From: Leptotrichia wadei
GTDB lineage: Bacteria > Fusobacteriota > Fusobacteriia > Fusobacteriales > Leptotrichiaceae
NCBI RefSeq assembly: GCF_007990545.2
Contig: NZ_AP019829.2
Coordinates: 2,108,001-2,172,000, forward strand
Length of the DNA: 64,000 nt
Direction of reading: 5' to 3'
Program-made: the position numbers and the translations under genes
Part shown: one piece after another, positions 54,100 to 62,175 of the stretch
Position numbering within the stretch: position 1 is the stretch's first letter
Layout: every line of letters starts with the position of its first letter
Notes under the pieces: model-generated
Told to the model about the DNA's origin: nothing
Databases searched by the model: none
Seen by the model: only the letters and a program-made list of their open reading frames with translations

Positions 54100-55302
54100 T
54101 TATTTTTCTGAAATTGCATCTACTCCTGGTAATACTTTTCCTTCCAAGTATTCAAGTGATGCTCCTCCTCCAGTTGAGATATGTGAGAATTTATCAGCAA
54201 ATCCTAATTGGATAGCTGCTGCTGCTGAATCTCCACCACCGATGATTGTTTTAGCATCAGATAATTCTGCAATTGCTTTACATACACCAATTGTTCCTTT
54301 AGCGAAGTTTTCCATTTCAAATACTCCCATTGGTCCATTCCATACTACAGTTTTAGCACCTTCTAAAGCTTTTTTAAATAATTCTACAGATTTTTCACCT
54401 ATATCTAATCCCATCCATCCATCTTCAATGTCATCTACAGAAACTGTTTTAAATTCTGTATCATTTTTGAATTCTTTAGCTACAACTGTATCAATTGGCA
54501 ACAATAATTCAACATTTTTTTCTTTAGCTTTTTTGATTAATGAAGCGGCTAATTCTACCTTGTCAGCTTCTAGCAATGAAGAACCTGTATTTTTACCTTC
54601 AGCTTTTAAGAAAGTAAACATCATTCCTCCACCAATAATTACTTTATCAGCTTTGTCTAATAAATTTTCAATTACACCAATTTTATCAGAAACTTTTGCT
54701 CCACCTAAAATGGCAACCAATGGTCTTTCAGGATTGTCAACTGCTCCACCGATAAATTTGATTTCTTTTTCTACTAAGAATCCTACTGCTGATTCTTTGA
54801 TATTTGAAGCAATTCCTACATTTGAAGCATGGGCTCTATGAGCAGTTCCGAATGCATCGTTTACAAATACATCTCCAAGTGATGCCCAGTATTTTCCTAA
54901 TTCAGGATCATTTTTAGATTCTTTTTTACCATCTAAGTCTTCAAATCTAGTGTTTTCAAACATTAGGATTTCTCCATCTTTTAGTTCAGAAACTGCTTTT
55001 TCTAATTCTGCTCCTCTAGTTTCAGGAACAAATTTAACTGGTTTTCCTAAAAGTTCTTCCAATCTTTTTGCAACTGGGGCTAAAGTTTTTGAGGCTTTGT
55101 CAGCTTCTTCCTTAACTTTTCCTAAATGAGAAAATGCGATTACTCTTCCGCCATTTTCCAAAATATATTTTAAAGTTGGAAGTGCAGCTGTAATTCTATT
55201 ATCATTTGTAATAACTCCATCTTTTATTGGTACATTGAAATCAACTCTTACTAATACTTTTTTACCTTTTACATCTAAGTCTTTTAAAGTTTTTTTAGCC
55301 AT
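54100..55302 (-). CDS. pgk: Phosphoglycerate kinase
   Basis: 400 residues, glycolytic ATP-forming step from 1,3-bisphosphoglycerate. [16 protein letters not shown] start, [54 protein letters not shown] and the [14 protein letters not shown] end. Own promoter and terminator; GAPDH is not adjacent. Confidence 0.99.
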   Translation of the reverse strand: MAKKTLKDLDVKGKKVLVRVDFNVPIKDGVITNDNRITAALPTLKYILENGGRVIAFSHLGKVKEEADKASKTLAPVAKRLEELLGKPVKFVPETRGAELEKAVSELKDGEILMFENTRFEDLDGKKESKNDPELGKYWASLGDVFVNDAFGTAHRAHASNVGIASNIKESAVGFLVEKEIKFIGGAVDNPERPLVAILGGAKVSDKIGVIENLLDKADKVIIGGGMMFTFLKAEGKNTGSSLLEADKVELAASLIKKAKEKNVELLLPIDTVVAKEFKNDTEFKTVSVDDIEDGWMGLDIGEKSVELFKKALEGAKTVVWNGPMGVFEMENFAKGTIGVCKAIAELSDAKTIIGGGDSAAAAIQLGFADKFSHISTGGGASLEYLEGKVLPGVDAISEK

Positions 55303-55354
55303 TCCGTTATAACCTCCTAAAATTTATTAATAAAATCTCTATTTTTCCACTTGA

Positions 55355-55383
55355 ATTATACCACTCTTTAATCTGATTTTCAA
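55355..55383 (-). promoter_or_regulatory. pgk promoter
   Basis: TTGAAA (55378-55383), 17-nt spacer, TATAAT (55355-55360). Confidence 0.85.
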
Positions 55384-55492
55384 GTGATTTAATATATAAT
55401 CTCAAAACATTTTTAATATCTGAAGAAATAAGCTATTTTATGCCTATAGAATCAATATTTAACAATAGAATACTATAAAAACTTTATATTTT

Positions 55493-56080
55493 TTACAATT
55501 CTAAAGTTTGTCTCAATTTAATTTTATCAATCTCTGATATTTTTTTTAACGGTTTTGGATTTTTAGAATGCTCAGAAATAGCTTTTTCAAACCAAGTAAC
55601 GCCAATCCATTTTCCAAATTTATATCCTGATTTTTCAAAAACTGCAATTTTTTTAAATCCAAAATAATTATGCATTTTTTCACTATTTTCATTAGGATAA
55701 GTTATAAGTGCGTAAACATTCACAACATTTTGTAACTTCAATATTTCAATTAAAATTTTATATAATTTTTTCCCAATTCCATTTCCCGCATAATTTCCAT
55801 CTGTATAAACTGAAAGCTCCACATCCCACTGATAAGCAGCTCTGCTCCAAATCCTATGTGCATAGGCATATCCAATAATTTTCCCATCATACGTACAAAC
55901 AATATAGGGATATTTCTCCAAAGTCTCCCTAATTCTTTCCCTAAATTCCTCAACTGCAGGAACTTCATACTCAAAAGTTATTGTTGTATTTTCAATATAT
56001 GGCTTATAAATTCCTAAAATTTCTTCAGCATCTCCTTCAGTTGCAAATCTAAAAATTAAATTTTCTTTTTTTAATTTCAT
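55493..56080 (-). CDS. GNAT acetyltransferase, phosphinothricin/methionine-sulfoximine type
   Basis: 195 residues from the ATG at 56080, with GAGGTG 6 nt upstream (an overlapping GTG at 56089 is the alternative). IYKPYIENTTITFEYEVPAVEEFRERI, GYAYAHRIWSRAAYQWDVELSVYTDGNYAGNGIGKKLYKILIE and GFKKIAVFEKSGYKFGKWIGVTWFEKAI are typical of the Pat/YncA/MnaT group that N-acetylates phosphinothricin, methionine sulfoximine or similar amino acids. Confidence 0.88.
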   Translation of the reverse strand: MKLKKENLIFRFATEGDAEEILGIYKPYIENTTITFEYEVPAVEEFRERIRETLEKYPYIVCTYDGKIIGYAYAHRIWSRAAYQWDVELSVYTDGNYAGNGIGKKLYKILIEILKLQNVVNVYALITYPNENSEKMHNYFGFKKIAVFEKSGYKFGKWIGVTWFEKAISEHSKNPKPLKKISEIDKIKLRQTLEL

Positions 56081-56222
56081 TTCCAGCACCTCAATACTTT
56101 TAGTTTTTTCTTTATTGAACTTTATCTTTAAGTTTCTTAATTAATGATGACTTTTAAATTTACATAAGACATACTAACACTTTTTCAGATGAATTTCAAT
56201 AGAATAGATTTTTTATTTACTC

Positions 56223-56250
56223 TTGACATCCATAAAAAACACGGTATAAC
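56223..56250 (+). promoter_or_regulatory. phoN promoter
   Basis: TTGACA (56223-56228), 16-nt spacer, TATAAC (56245-56250). Confidence 0.8.
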
Positions 56251-56288
56251 TTTATTAAGAAATATTATTAAGAAAAGGATGGTTCGAC

Positions 56289-57035
56289 ATGAAAAAAACA
56301 TTTTTAATTGGTGCATTTTTATTTGCAAGTTTAGTTTCATTTTCTGCGGGAAAAGGAAATGATGTAACAACAAAACCAGATGTCTACTTTTTGAAAAGCT
56401 CGCAAGTTGTAAGCAGTTATGACTTATTGCCAGCTCCACCAGCAGTTGACAGTATCGCTTTTTTAAATGACAAGGCTCAGTATGAAAAGGGAAAATTACT
56501 TAGAAATACTGAAAGAGGAAAACAGGCATACAACGATGCACGTGTAGAAGGAGATGGAGTACCTCGTGCTTTTTCAGAGGCTTTTGGATACACAATCTCA
56601 GCACAGACAACACCTGAAATTTTTAAGTTAGTTACAAAATTACGTGAAGATGCGGGAGATTTAGCAACAAGATCTGCAAAACAGACATACATGAGAATAC
56701 GTCCGTTTGCATATTTTAAAGAATCAACTTGCCGTCCAGAAGATGAAGCGAGCCTTTCAACAAACGGTTCTTATCCATCAGGACATACTTCAATCGGTTG
56801 GGCTACTGCATTAGTTTTAGCTGAAATAAATCCAGCAAGACAAAGTGAAATTATAAAACGTGGTTATGAAATGGGGCAAAGCCGTGTAATCTGTGGTTAT
56901 CACTGGCAAAGTGACGTCGATGCAGCCCGTGTGGTAGCAAGTACAGTTGTTGCAACACTGCATTCAAACAGCGAATTTAATGCTCAATTAGCTAAGGCAA
57001 AAGCAGAATTTCAAAGACTTAGCAGAAAAAAATAA
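56289..57035 (+). CDS. phoN: Class A non-specific acid phosphatase
   Basis: 248 residues. Signal peptide ([21 protein letters not shown]), then the PAP2 phosphatase signature in full: KX6RP as [15 protein letters not shown] as [11 protein letters not shown], and SRX5HX3D as [35 protein letters not shown] is the usual N-terminal class A pattern. Periplasmic enzyme releasing phosphate from organic monoesters. Together with the 5'-nucleotidase at the left edge it suggests nucleotide scavenging. Confidence 0.93.
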   Translation: MKKTFLIGAFLFASLVSFSAGKGNDVTTKPDVYFLKSSQVVSSYDLLPAPPAVDSIAFLNDKAQYEKGKLLRNTERGKQAYNDARVEGDGVPRAFSEAFGYTISAQTTPEIFKLVTKLREDAGDLATRSAKQTYMRIRPFAYFKESTCRPEDEASLSTNGSYPSGHTSIGWATALVLAEINPARQSEIIKRGYEMGQSRVICGYHWQSDVDAARVVASTVVATLHSNSEFNAQLAKAKAEFQRLSRKK

Positions 57036-57274
57036 TAAATATTAATTCAAAAAAACAGCTTTATTTCAAATTTATTTCAAATTCTGAAGATAAAAACTGT
57101 CTTTAGTATATTTATTAAAAAAATTATTAGGTTCTAGCCTTTTAAATAAATTATTTTAGACTTTTTCTTAATTTACAAATACATTCTATCATAAAAATAT
57201 ATTTTTAAAATGAATTCAAACTGAATAAAAAACTATAATTATTTTAAAATTAAGCTAATTTTACCTGTTAATTT

Positions 57275-57303
57275 AAAAAAATGGGGCATCAATTGTAATG
57301 CCC
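57275..57303 (-). terminator. Terminator after tRNA-Arg
   Basis: GGGCAT / ATGCCC with loop TACAATTG, then T7 on the minus strand. Elsewhere the 306-bp spacer 57036-57342 has a weak ACAG/CTGT hairpin behind phoN and no gene. Confidence 0.85.
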
Positions 57304-57342
57304 TTATATTTTTTATTTAGTTAAATATTTTTTATAAAAAAA

Positions 57343-57419
57343 TGGCGTACCCGTGAGGAATCGAACCCCAAGCCTTCTGATCCGAAGTCAGACGCTCTAT
57401 CCAGTTGAGCTACGAGTAC
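57343..57419 (-). tRNA. tRNA-Arg (anticodon TCG)
   Basis: 77 nt with coded GCCA end. Acceptor GTACTCG/CGGGTAC with one T-G pair, D-arm AGCTCAACTGGATAGAGC, anticodon loop CTTCGGA with TCG (57383-57385), T-arm GGGTTCGATTCC. It lies 23 nt behind rpmB on the same strand. Confidence 0.96.
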
Positions 57420-57441
57420 ACAAAAAGTAAGTTTTAATAAC

Positions 57442-57699
57442 TTACTTTGCCAATACTTTTAATATTTTAGGGCTTAATGTTTCTTTATTTTTTAGTAAGA
57501 TTTTTTTAACTTGATCGTTATTTTTCCCTTTTAATGTTTTCATTGCCTTTGTACAAACTCTTACTCTAACTTCTTCATTGTTAATAGTTAAAAGCATTGT
57601 TTGCAAATTTGGTCTCCAAATTCTTTTGGTAGCTTTGTGAGAGTGACTTACTCTGTTTCCATGACTTACTGTTTTTCCAAAAACTTCACATCTTTGCAT
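57442..57699 (-). CDS. rpmB: Ribosomal protein L28
   Basis: 85 residues from the ATG at 57699 (MQRCEVFGKTVSHGNRVSHSHKATKRIWRPN), with GAGGTG upstream; an upstream in-frame start is rejected. No Zn-binding Cys pairs. TrNA-Arg follows 22 nt downstream and may be processed from the same transcript. Confidence 0.96.
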   Translation of the reverse strand: MQRCEVFGKTVSHGNRVSHSHKATKRIWRPNLQTMLLTINNEEVRVRVCTKAMKTLKGKNNDQVKKILLKNKETLSPKILKVLAK

Positions 57700-57915
57700 T
57701 TTATTCACCTCTACTAAATATTTTAGTAGTTCTCCTTTCATCTTTATTTTTTAAGCAGTCCTTACTGCTTTTATCATAATATATTAACTTAACTTTTTAT
57801 AAAAAAATCGTTATTTAGTTAAAATTATTTTTATATATCGAATTTTATTTTATCATATTTTTAGAACTTTTACAAGTTATTATGATATTTTTTTACTTTA
57901 TTTCAAAATTTTTCT

Positions 57916-58302
57916 TTATTTTTCAAAAAATTTCTTTAAATTTGGTGGAAAATAATTCGGTCCTTTTATAACTTTCCCATCTTCCCGATAAATCGGATCT
58001 CCATTTTCATCCAATTTGCTAAGGTTGCTTCTGTGGATTTCTTCAAAAACATCATCAATTACATTTTGCATTCCATGCTCAATAATTGTTCCACAAAGGA
58101 TGTAGAGCATATCTCCAAGTGCGTCTGCCACTTCTACAACATTCCCTTTTTTAGCCGCTTCCAAATATTCTCCATTTTCTTCAGCCATCAAGTCAAATCT
58201 CAATTTTTCCAATCCATCCTTTAATTTTCCAATCGGCTTTTTAGAATTTCCAAGTTTATAGATTCTATGAAATTCTTCTACACTCTCTATCTTTCTTTTC
58301 AT
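57916..58302 (-). CDS. MazG-like nucleotide pyrophosphohydrolase
   Basis: 128 residues, all-alpha NTP-PPase fold: EENGEYLEA (metal site EExxE-like) and EVADALGDMLYILCG (ExxD), then a C-terminal extension SKLDENGDPIYREDGKVIKGPNYFPPNL that is common in PRA-PH/HisE-like and phage MazG-related proteins. Probably hydrolyses a nucleoside triphosphate to monophosphate, as house-cleaning or signalling enzyme. Confidence 0.82.
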   Translation of the reverse strand: MKRKIESVEEFHRIYKLGNSKKPIGKLKDGLEKLRFDLMAEENGEYLEAAKKGNVVEVADALGDMLYILCGTIIEHGMQNVIDDVFEEIHRSNLSKLDENGDPIYREDGKVIKGPNYFPPNLKKFFEK

Positions 58303-58326
58303 ATATTTTTTATTTCCCTTTCAAAT

Positions 58327-58911
58327 TTATATTAAAATCATTGTGCTTATTATAAGCAAAATCAGTATTTTTACAATATCCGTATATAAAACTGCCGCCA
58401 CATAAAATCTTATTTTCTTCAAAAATTCAGTTTCATTATTTTCTAAAACTTTTATTTTTATCATTTTTTTTATTTTTTTTGAATCAAAAATTATTAAAAT
58501 TATTACTAAAAATAACGATATTATTAGCAATATTACAGGTAAAATTCCAATATTTTTCTGAAACAAAACTTTTATTACTGAAGAAAAAATTGATAAATTT
58601 AATCCAGTTAAAAGCGAATAAATTATAAAACTTAACTTTATAACTTTTTTACTTCTATTCACTATTATTTTATACAAAAAAAATGTCAAAAAAATTTCTA
58701 AAACAATTATTCCAATAAATAAAAACGATATTTTATCCAAAACTTGCTTCATTTTAAAAATATACATAATTTTATACATTTCAGCATGTAAATTTAATAT
58801 CTGCGATAACAGAACTGAAATTAATATTCCACAAAATACCCAAATTTTACTGTTTGTAATTTCATCGTTAATAAATTTTTCCACATCGTCACTTAATTTA
58901 TTATCCTGCAA
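58327..58911 (-). CDS. Divergent Bax-inhibitor-1-like membrane protein
   Basis: 194 residues from a TTG start with AGGGA upstream. Five or six membrane helices. It follows the Bax-inhibitor gene and aligns by eye in position: DDVEKFINDEITNSKIWVFCGILIS against DDLDRIVSSKVRGSMLWMVLGLLVT, and IYSLLTGLNLSIFSSV against AYSFLNGLTFSVLGMV. The Asp pair of the pore appears lost at the C-terminal end. A decayed or specialised paralogue; much more A/T-rich than its neighbour. Function unknown. Confidence 0.6.
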   Translation of the reverse strand: MQDNKLSDDVEKFINDEITNSKIWVFCGILISVLLSQILNLHAEMYKIMYIFKMKQVLDKISFLFIGIIVLEIFLTFFLYKIIVNRSKKVIKLSFIIYSLLTGLNLSIFSSVIKVLFQKNIGILPVILLIISLFLVIILIIFDSKKIKKMIKIKVLENNETEFLKKIRFYVAAVLYTDIVKILILLIISTMILI

Positions 58912-58935
58912 AATTTCCCTGCTTTCTAAAAAAAG

Positions 58936-58980
58936 TAAAATTGCTTTAAAATCAGAAAAACTCCGAATTTAAAGCATTTT
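58936..58980 (-). terminator. Terminator of the Bax-inhibitor-1 gene
   Basis: TGCTTTAAA / TTTAAAGCA with a 17-nt loop, followed by ATTTTACTTTTTT on the minus strand. Confidence 0.7.
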
Positions 58981-59004
58981 CACATTAATATTTTAAATAT
59001 AATT

Positions 59005-59772
59005 TTATTTTCTTCTTCCTAAAAGTCTTAAAATATAAATAAACAAGTTTACAAAATCTAAATATAAATTTAATGCGCCAACTATTTCTATTTTATTTAA
59101 AATTTCTGAATCTTCTTGAGCCGCATAAGCAACAATGTTGTTTCTTATTCTATTTACATCAACTGCAATAAAAATTGTAAATATAATTACTCCAATTATT
59201 GATATAAACAAGTCAACTCCACTATTTTGCAAAAAGATATTTATTATGCTTACTAAAATAATTGCAATTAATCCAGCAACTAAAATTGGTGTAAACTTTG
59301 TCAAATTTTCTCTAGTCAAGTATCCATAAACAGCCAAAACCGCAAATAACACAAATGTTCCTAAAAATGCCGAAACTATTATTTCAGGGGCATAAACCAT
59401 TCCAAGAACTGAAAATGTCAATCCATTTAAAAATGAATATGCAAGAAACATAAGTCTCAATGTACTTGAATTAGCCTTATAAACTAACGCAGTAAACCCA
59501 AATACCACAGCTATTTCCAAAATAGCAAACAGCCAATACATTTTCAAAATTCCATATGCAATCGGATTACCTGATACTAATCCTGTATATACCATATAAC
59601 CTGTAATTCCTGTCACAAGAAGTCCCAACACCATCCAAAGCATACTTCCACGAACTTTTGAACTTACAATTCTGTCTAAATCATCATAAGTCATTCTAAC
59701 TTGTCCACCATATTCATTATAACCATCGTTATTATGATTATAAGTTTCAAGTTCATCATAATCTTTTTTCAT
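59005..59772 (-). CDS. Bax inhibitor-1/YccA family membrane protein
   Basis: 255 residues from the ATG at 59772, with AAGAGGTGA 5-6 nt upstream (the overlapping GTG at 59781 is rejected). Polar N-terminal 40 residues, then seven helices: SMLWMVLGLLVTGITGYMVYTG, AYSFLNGLTFSVLGMVY, FIAVDVNRIR and LNLYLDFVNLFIYILRLLGRRK are family hallmarks. BI-1 proteins act as pH-sensitive Ca2+ leak channels and interact with FtsH in E. coli (YccA). Confidence 0.93.
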   Translation of the reverse strand: MKKDYDELETYNHNNDGYNEYGGQVRMTYDDLDRIVSSKVRGSMLWMVLGLLVTGITGYMVYTGLVSGNPIAYGILKMYWLFAILEIAVVFGFTALVYKANSSTLRLMFLAYSFLNGLTFSVLGMVYAPEIIVSAFLGTFVLFAVLAVYGYLTRENLTKFTPILVAGLIAIILVSIINIFLQNSGVDLFISIIGVIIFTIFIAVDVNRIRNNIVAYAAQEDSEILNKIEIVGALNLYLDFVNLFIYILRLLGRRK

Positions 59773-59909
59773 AAAAATCACCTCTTATTTATAAACTTTT
59801 TTAATAAATTTCATTGTTTACAAATTTATTAAATCAATTAATTTTCATAAGACTTTCACTACTAATTCATCCTATCGAATAAATTAGTGACAATATAAAG
59901 CTCATACTT

Positions 59910-59918
59910 ATTATATCA
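59910..59918 (-). promoter_or_regulatory. Promoter of the Bax-inhibitor-1 gene
   Basis: TGaTATAAT on the minus strand (extended -10). The leader then holds an imperfect hairpin (CACTAATT..ATTC / GAT..AATTAG.AGTG, 59855-59893). Confidence 0.55.
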
Positions 59919-60004
59919 CATTTAATAAAATTTATAAAATATGTTTTTTTAAATTATAAATATATAAGCTTTTTTTGCGAACTATTGCAATTTAAAATCC
60001 AAAC

Positions 60005-61915
60005 TTACTTTTTAAACGGAACTTTTGATTCTTCCAACAAAATATTAACAATTTCATCAACTGAAATATTTTTACTTTCTTGTGAACCAAATCTTCTCAT
60101 ATTTACTTCATTATTCGTAGCTTCATTTTTACCAATAATCAACTGAACTGGTATTTTTTGTTCTCCGTTTGCTTCTCTGATTTTGTAGCCGATTTTTTCA
60201 GCTCTTGTGTCAATTTCCACTCTTATTCCAGCATTTTGTAATTTTTCAAACACTTCATTTGCAAATGGCACCTGCTCATCAGAAATTGTAAGAATTCTCA
60301 CTTGTGTCGGTGCAAGCCAGAATGGAAAAGCTCCTGCATAATGTTCGATTAAAATTCCAAGGAATCTTTCTAAACTTCCGTACATCGCACGGTGAATCAT
60401 TACTGGTTCATGTTTTTCTCCATCTGCACCGATATAACTCATTTCAAATCTTTGAGGCAAGTTGAAGTCAAGCTGAATTGTTCCACATTGCCAAATTCTT
60501 CCGATTGAATCTTTCATCTTAAAGTCAATTTTTGGACCGTAAAATGCTCCATCTCCAGGATTTAACTTGTAATCAATTCCTTTGTGTTCCAAGGCTGATT
60601 TTAAATTAGCTTCTGCCATTTCCCAAATTTCGTCTGAACCAATTGCTTTATCAGGTTTTGTTGATAATTCAATGTGATATTCAAATCCGAATAAAGTATA
60701 GAATTTATCGTATAAATCAATAATTTCGATAATTTGTTCTTCAATTTGCTCTTTCGTACAGAAAACATGGGCATCATCCTGTGTGAATGCTCTAACTCTC
60801 ATAAGTCCATGCAAAGCTCCACTAAATTCGTGTCTGTGAACAAGTCCCATTTCTCCATATTTTAATGGCAAATCTTTGTATGAATGCAAGTTATTTTTAT
60901 ATGCTATTATTGAACCTGGACAATTCATTGGTTTTATTGCATAAATTTTTTCATCAATTGTCGATGTATACATATTTTCTCTGTAATTAAACCAGTGTCC
61001 AGAAATTTCCCAAAGTTCTCTATCCAGCATAATTGGAGTTTTTATTTCCTGATAACCTCTTTTTTTATGCTCAACTCTCCACATTTCTTGAAGTTTGTTA
61101 AAAATTTCCACACCTTTTGGCATAAAGAACGGAAAACCTGGTCCATGTTCATCCAAGAAAAATAAGTTAAGCTGTTTTCCTAATTTTCTGTGATCTCTTC
61201 TTTCAGCTTCTTCCATCATTGTCAAATAGTCATCCAGCTCTTTTTTAGTCGCAAAAGCTACTCCATAAATTCTTTGAAGCATTTTATTATTTGAATCTCC
61301 ACGCCAGTAAGCTCCAGCAGTTGACATTAATTTAAATGCTTTTAAATATCCAGTTGACGGAACATGTGTTCCACGGCATAAATCCACAAATTCTCCCTGT
61401 TTATAAATACTGACTTTATCAACTCCCAAGTCATCAATTATTTCAACTTTATAAGTTTCACCTTTTTCAGCAAAGAATTTTTTAGCTTCTTCGGCACTCA
61501 TTTCACTTCTTTCAAAAGGATAATTTTCTTTTACTATTTTTTTCATTTCTTCTTCGATTTTTGTTAAATCTTCTTCAGTAAAAGGTCTTTCAGGATCAAA
61601 GTCATAGAAAAATCCATTTTCCACAACAGGCCCTATTGTAACTTTTGTATTTGGAAATAATCTTTGCACAGCTTGAGCCATTATGTGAGCCGCACTGTGT
61701 CTTATAATTTCAATTCCTTTTTCACTTGTATTAGTAATTATTTCAATTTCTCCAGATTTATCAATAATATAAGATGGATCAACTTGCACACCGTCAATTA
61801 TCGCCCCAACGGTTGCCTTCCCAAGACTGCTCCCAATACTTTTTGCAAATTCCACAACAGTCATCGGATTTTCCAACTGTCTTTTACTGCCATCAGGCAA
61901 AATCATTTCTATCAT
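60005..61915 (-). CDS. thrS: Threonyl-tRNA synthetase
   Basis: 636 residues from the ATG at 61915: MIEMILPDGS aligns with the usual family start and AGAAGG is 7 nt upstream, whereas the ATG at 61921 is 1 nt from that site. Order: TGS domain, editing domain (HSAAHIMAQAV and zinc-site CRGTH), catalytic class II core (RNELSG-like EFSGALHGLMRVRAFTQDDAHVFC, PMNCPG, FYGPKIDF, HRAMYGSLERFLGILIEHYAGAFPFWLAP) and anticodon domain. Leader is only about 65 nt, with no T-box. Confidence 0.98.
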   Translation of the reverse strand: MIEMILPDGSKRQLENPMTVVEFAKSIGSSLGKATVGAIIDGVQVDPSYIIDKSGEIEIITNTSEKGIEIIRHSAAHIMAQAVQRLFPNTKVTIGPVVENGFFYDFDPERPFTEEDLTKIEEEMKKIVKENYPFERSEMSAEEAKKFFAEKGETYKVEIIDDLGVDKVSIYKQGEFVDLCRGTHVPSTGYLKAFKLMSTAGAYWRGDSNNKMLQRIYGVAFATKKELDDYLTMMEEAERRDHRKLGKQLNLFFLDEHGPGFPFFMPKGVEIFNKLQEMWRVEHKKRGYQEIKTPIMLDRELWEISGHWFNYRENMYTSTIDEKIYAIKPMNCPGSIIAYKNNLHSYKDLPLKYGEMGLVHRHEFSGALHGLMRVRAFTQDDAHVFCTKEQIEEQIIEIIDLYDKFYTLFGFEYHIELSTKPDKAIGSDEIWEMAEANLKSALEHKGIDYKLNPGDGAFYGPKIDFKMKDSIGRIWQCGTIQLDFNLPQRFEMSYIGADGEKHEPVMIHRAMYGSLERFLGILIEHYAGAFPFWLAPTQVRILTISDEQVPFANEVFEKLQNAGIRVEIDTRAEKIGYKIREANGEQKIPVQLIIGKNEATNNEVNMRRFGSQESKNISVDEIVNILLEESKVPFKK

Positions 61916-61989
61916 TTCCATACCTTCTTTCTTTTATCATATAAATTAAGGCTTACTAAGCCTAGTTATATAGTTAGTTATAATTATTT

Positions 61990-62018
61990 ATTATAGTATA
62001 ATTCCTGCTTTTTTTCAA
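61990..62018 (-). promoter_or_regulatory. thrS promoter
   Basis: TTGAAA (62013-62018), 17-nt spacer, TATAAT (61990-61995). The leader carries AGGCT/AGCCT (61950-61964). Confidence 0.85.
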
Positions 62019-62117
62019 CCTAAAAATACATAAAAAATTAAATAACATTTAAATATGTACTGTATAATCAAATGCAACAAAAAATGTATAATGAGGTTTA
62101 ATATAAAAAAGTCAAAT

Positions 62118-62174
62118 ATAAAATTGTTTTTATTACTAATAATGAAGTTACCTTCCTCTTTCAATAATTAGTAT
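62118..62174 (-). terminator. Possible terminator after brxL
   Basis: ACTAAT..ATT / AAT..ATTAGT arms around a 20-nt loop, followed by AATAAAAACAATTTTATATTT. Weak. Confidence 0.35.
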
Positions 62175-62175
62175 T

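Noticed and set aside
61922-62175. T-box or other riboswitch before thrS
   Set aside because: The leader is only about 65 nt and has no specifier loop, AG-bulge or TGGNACC box.
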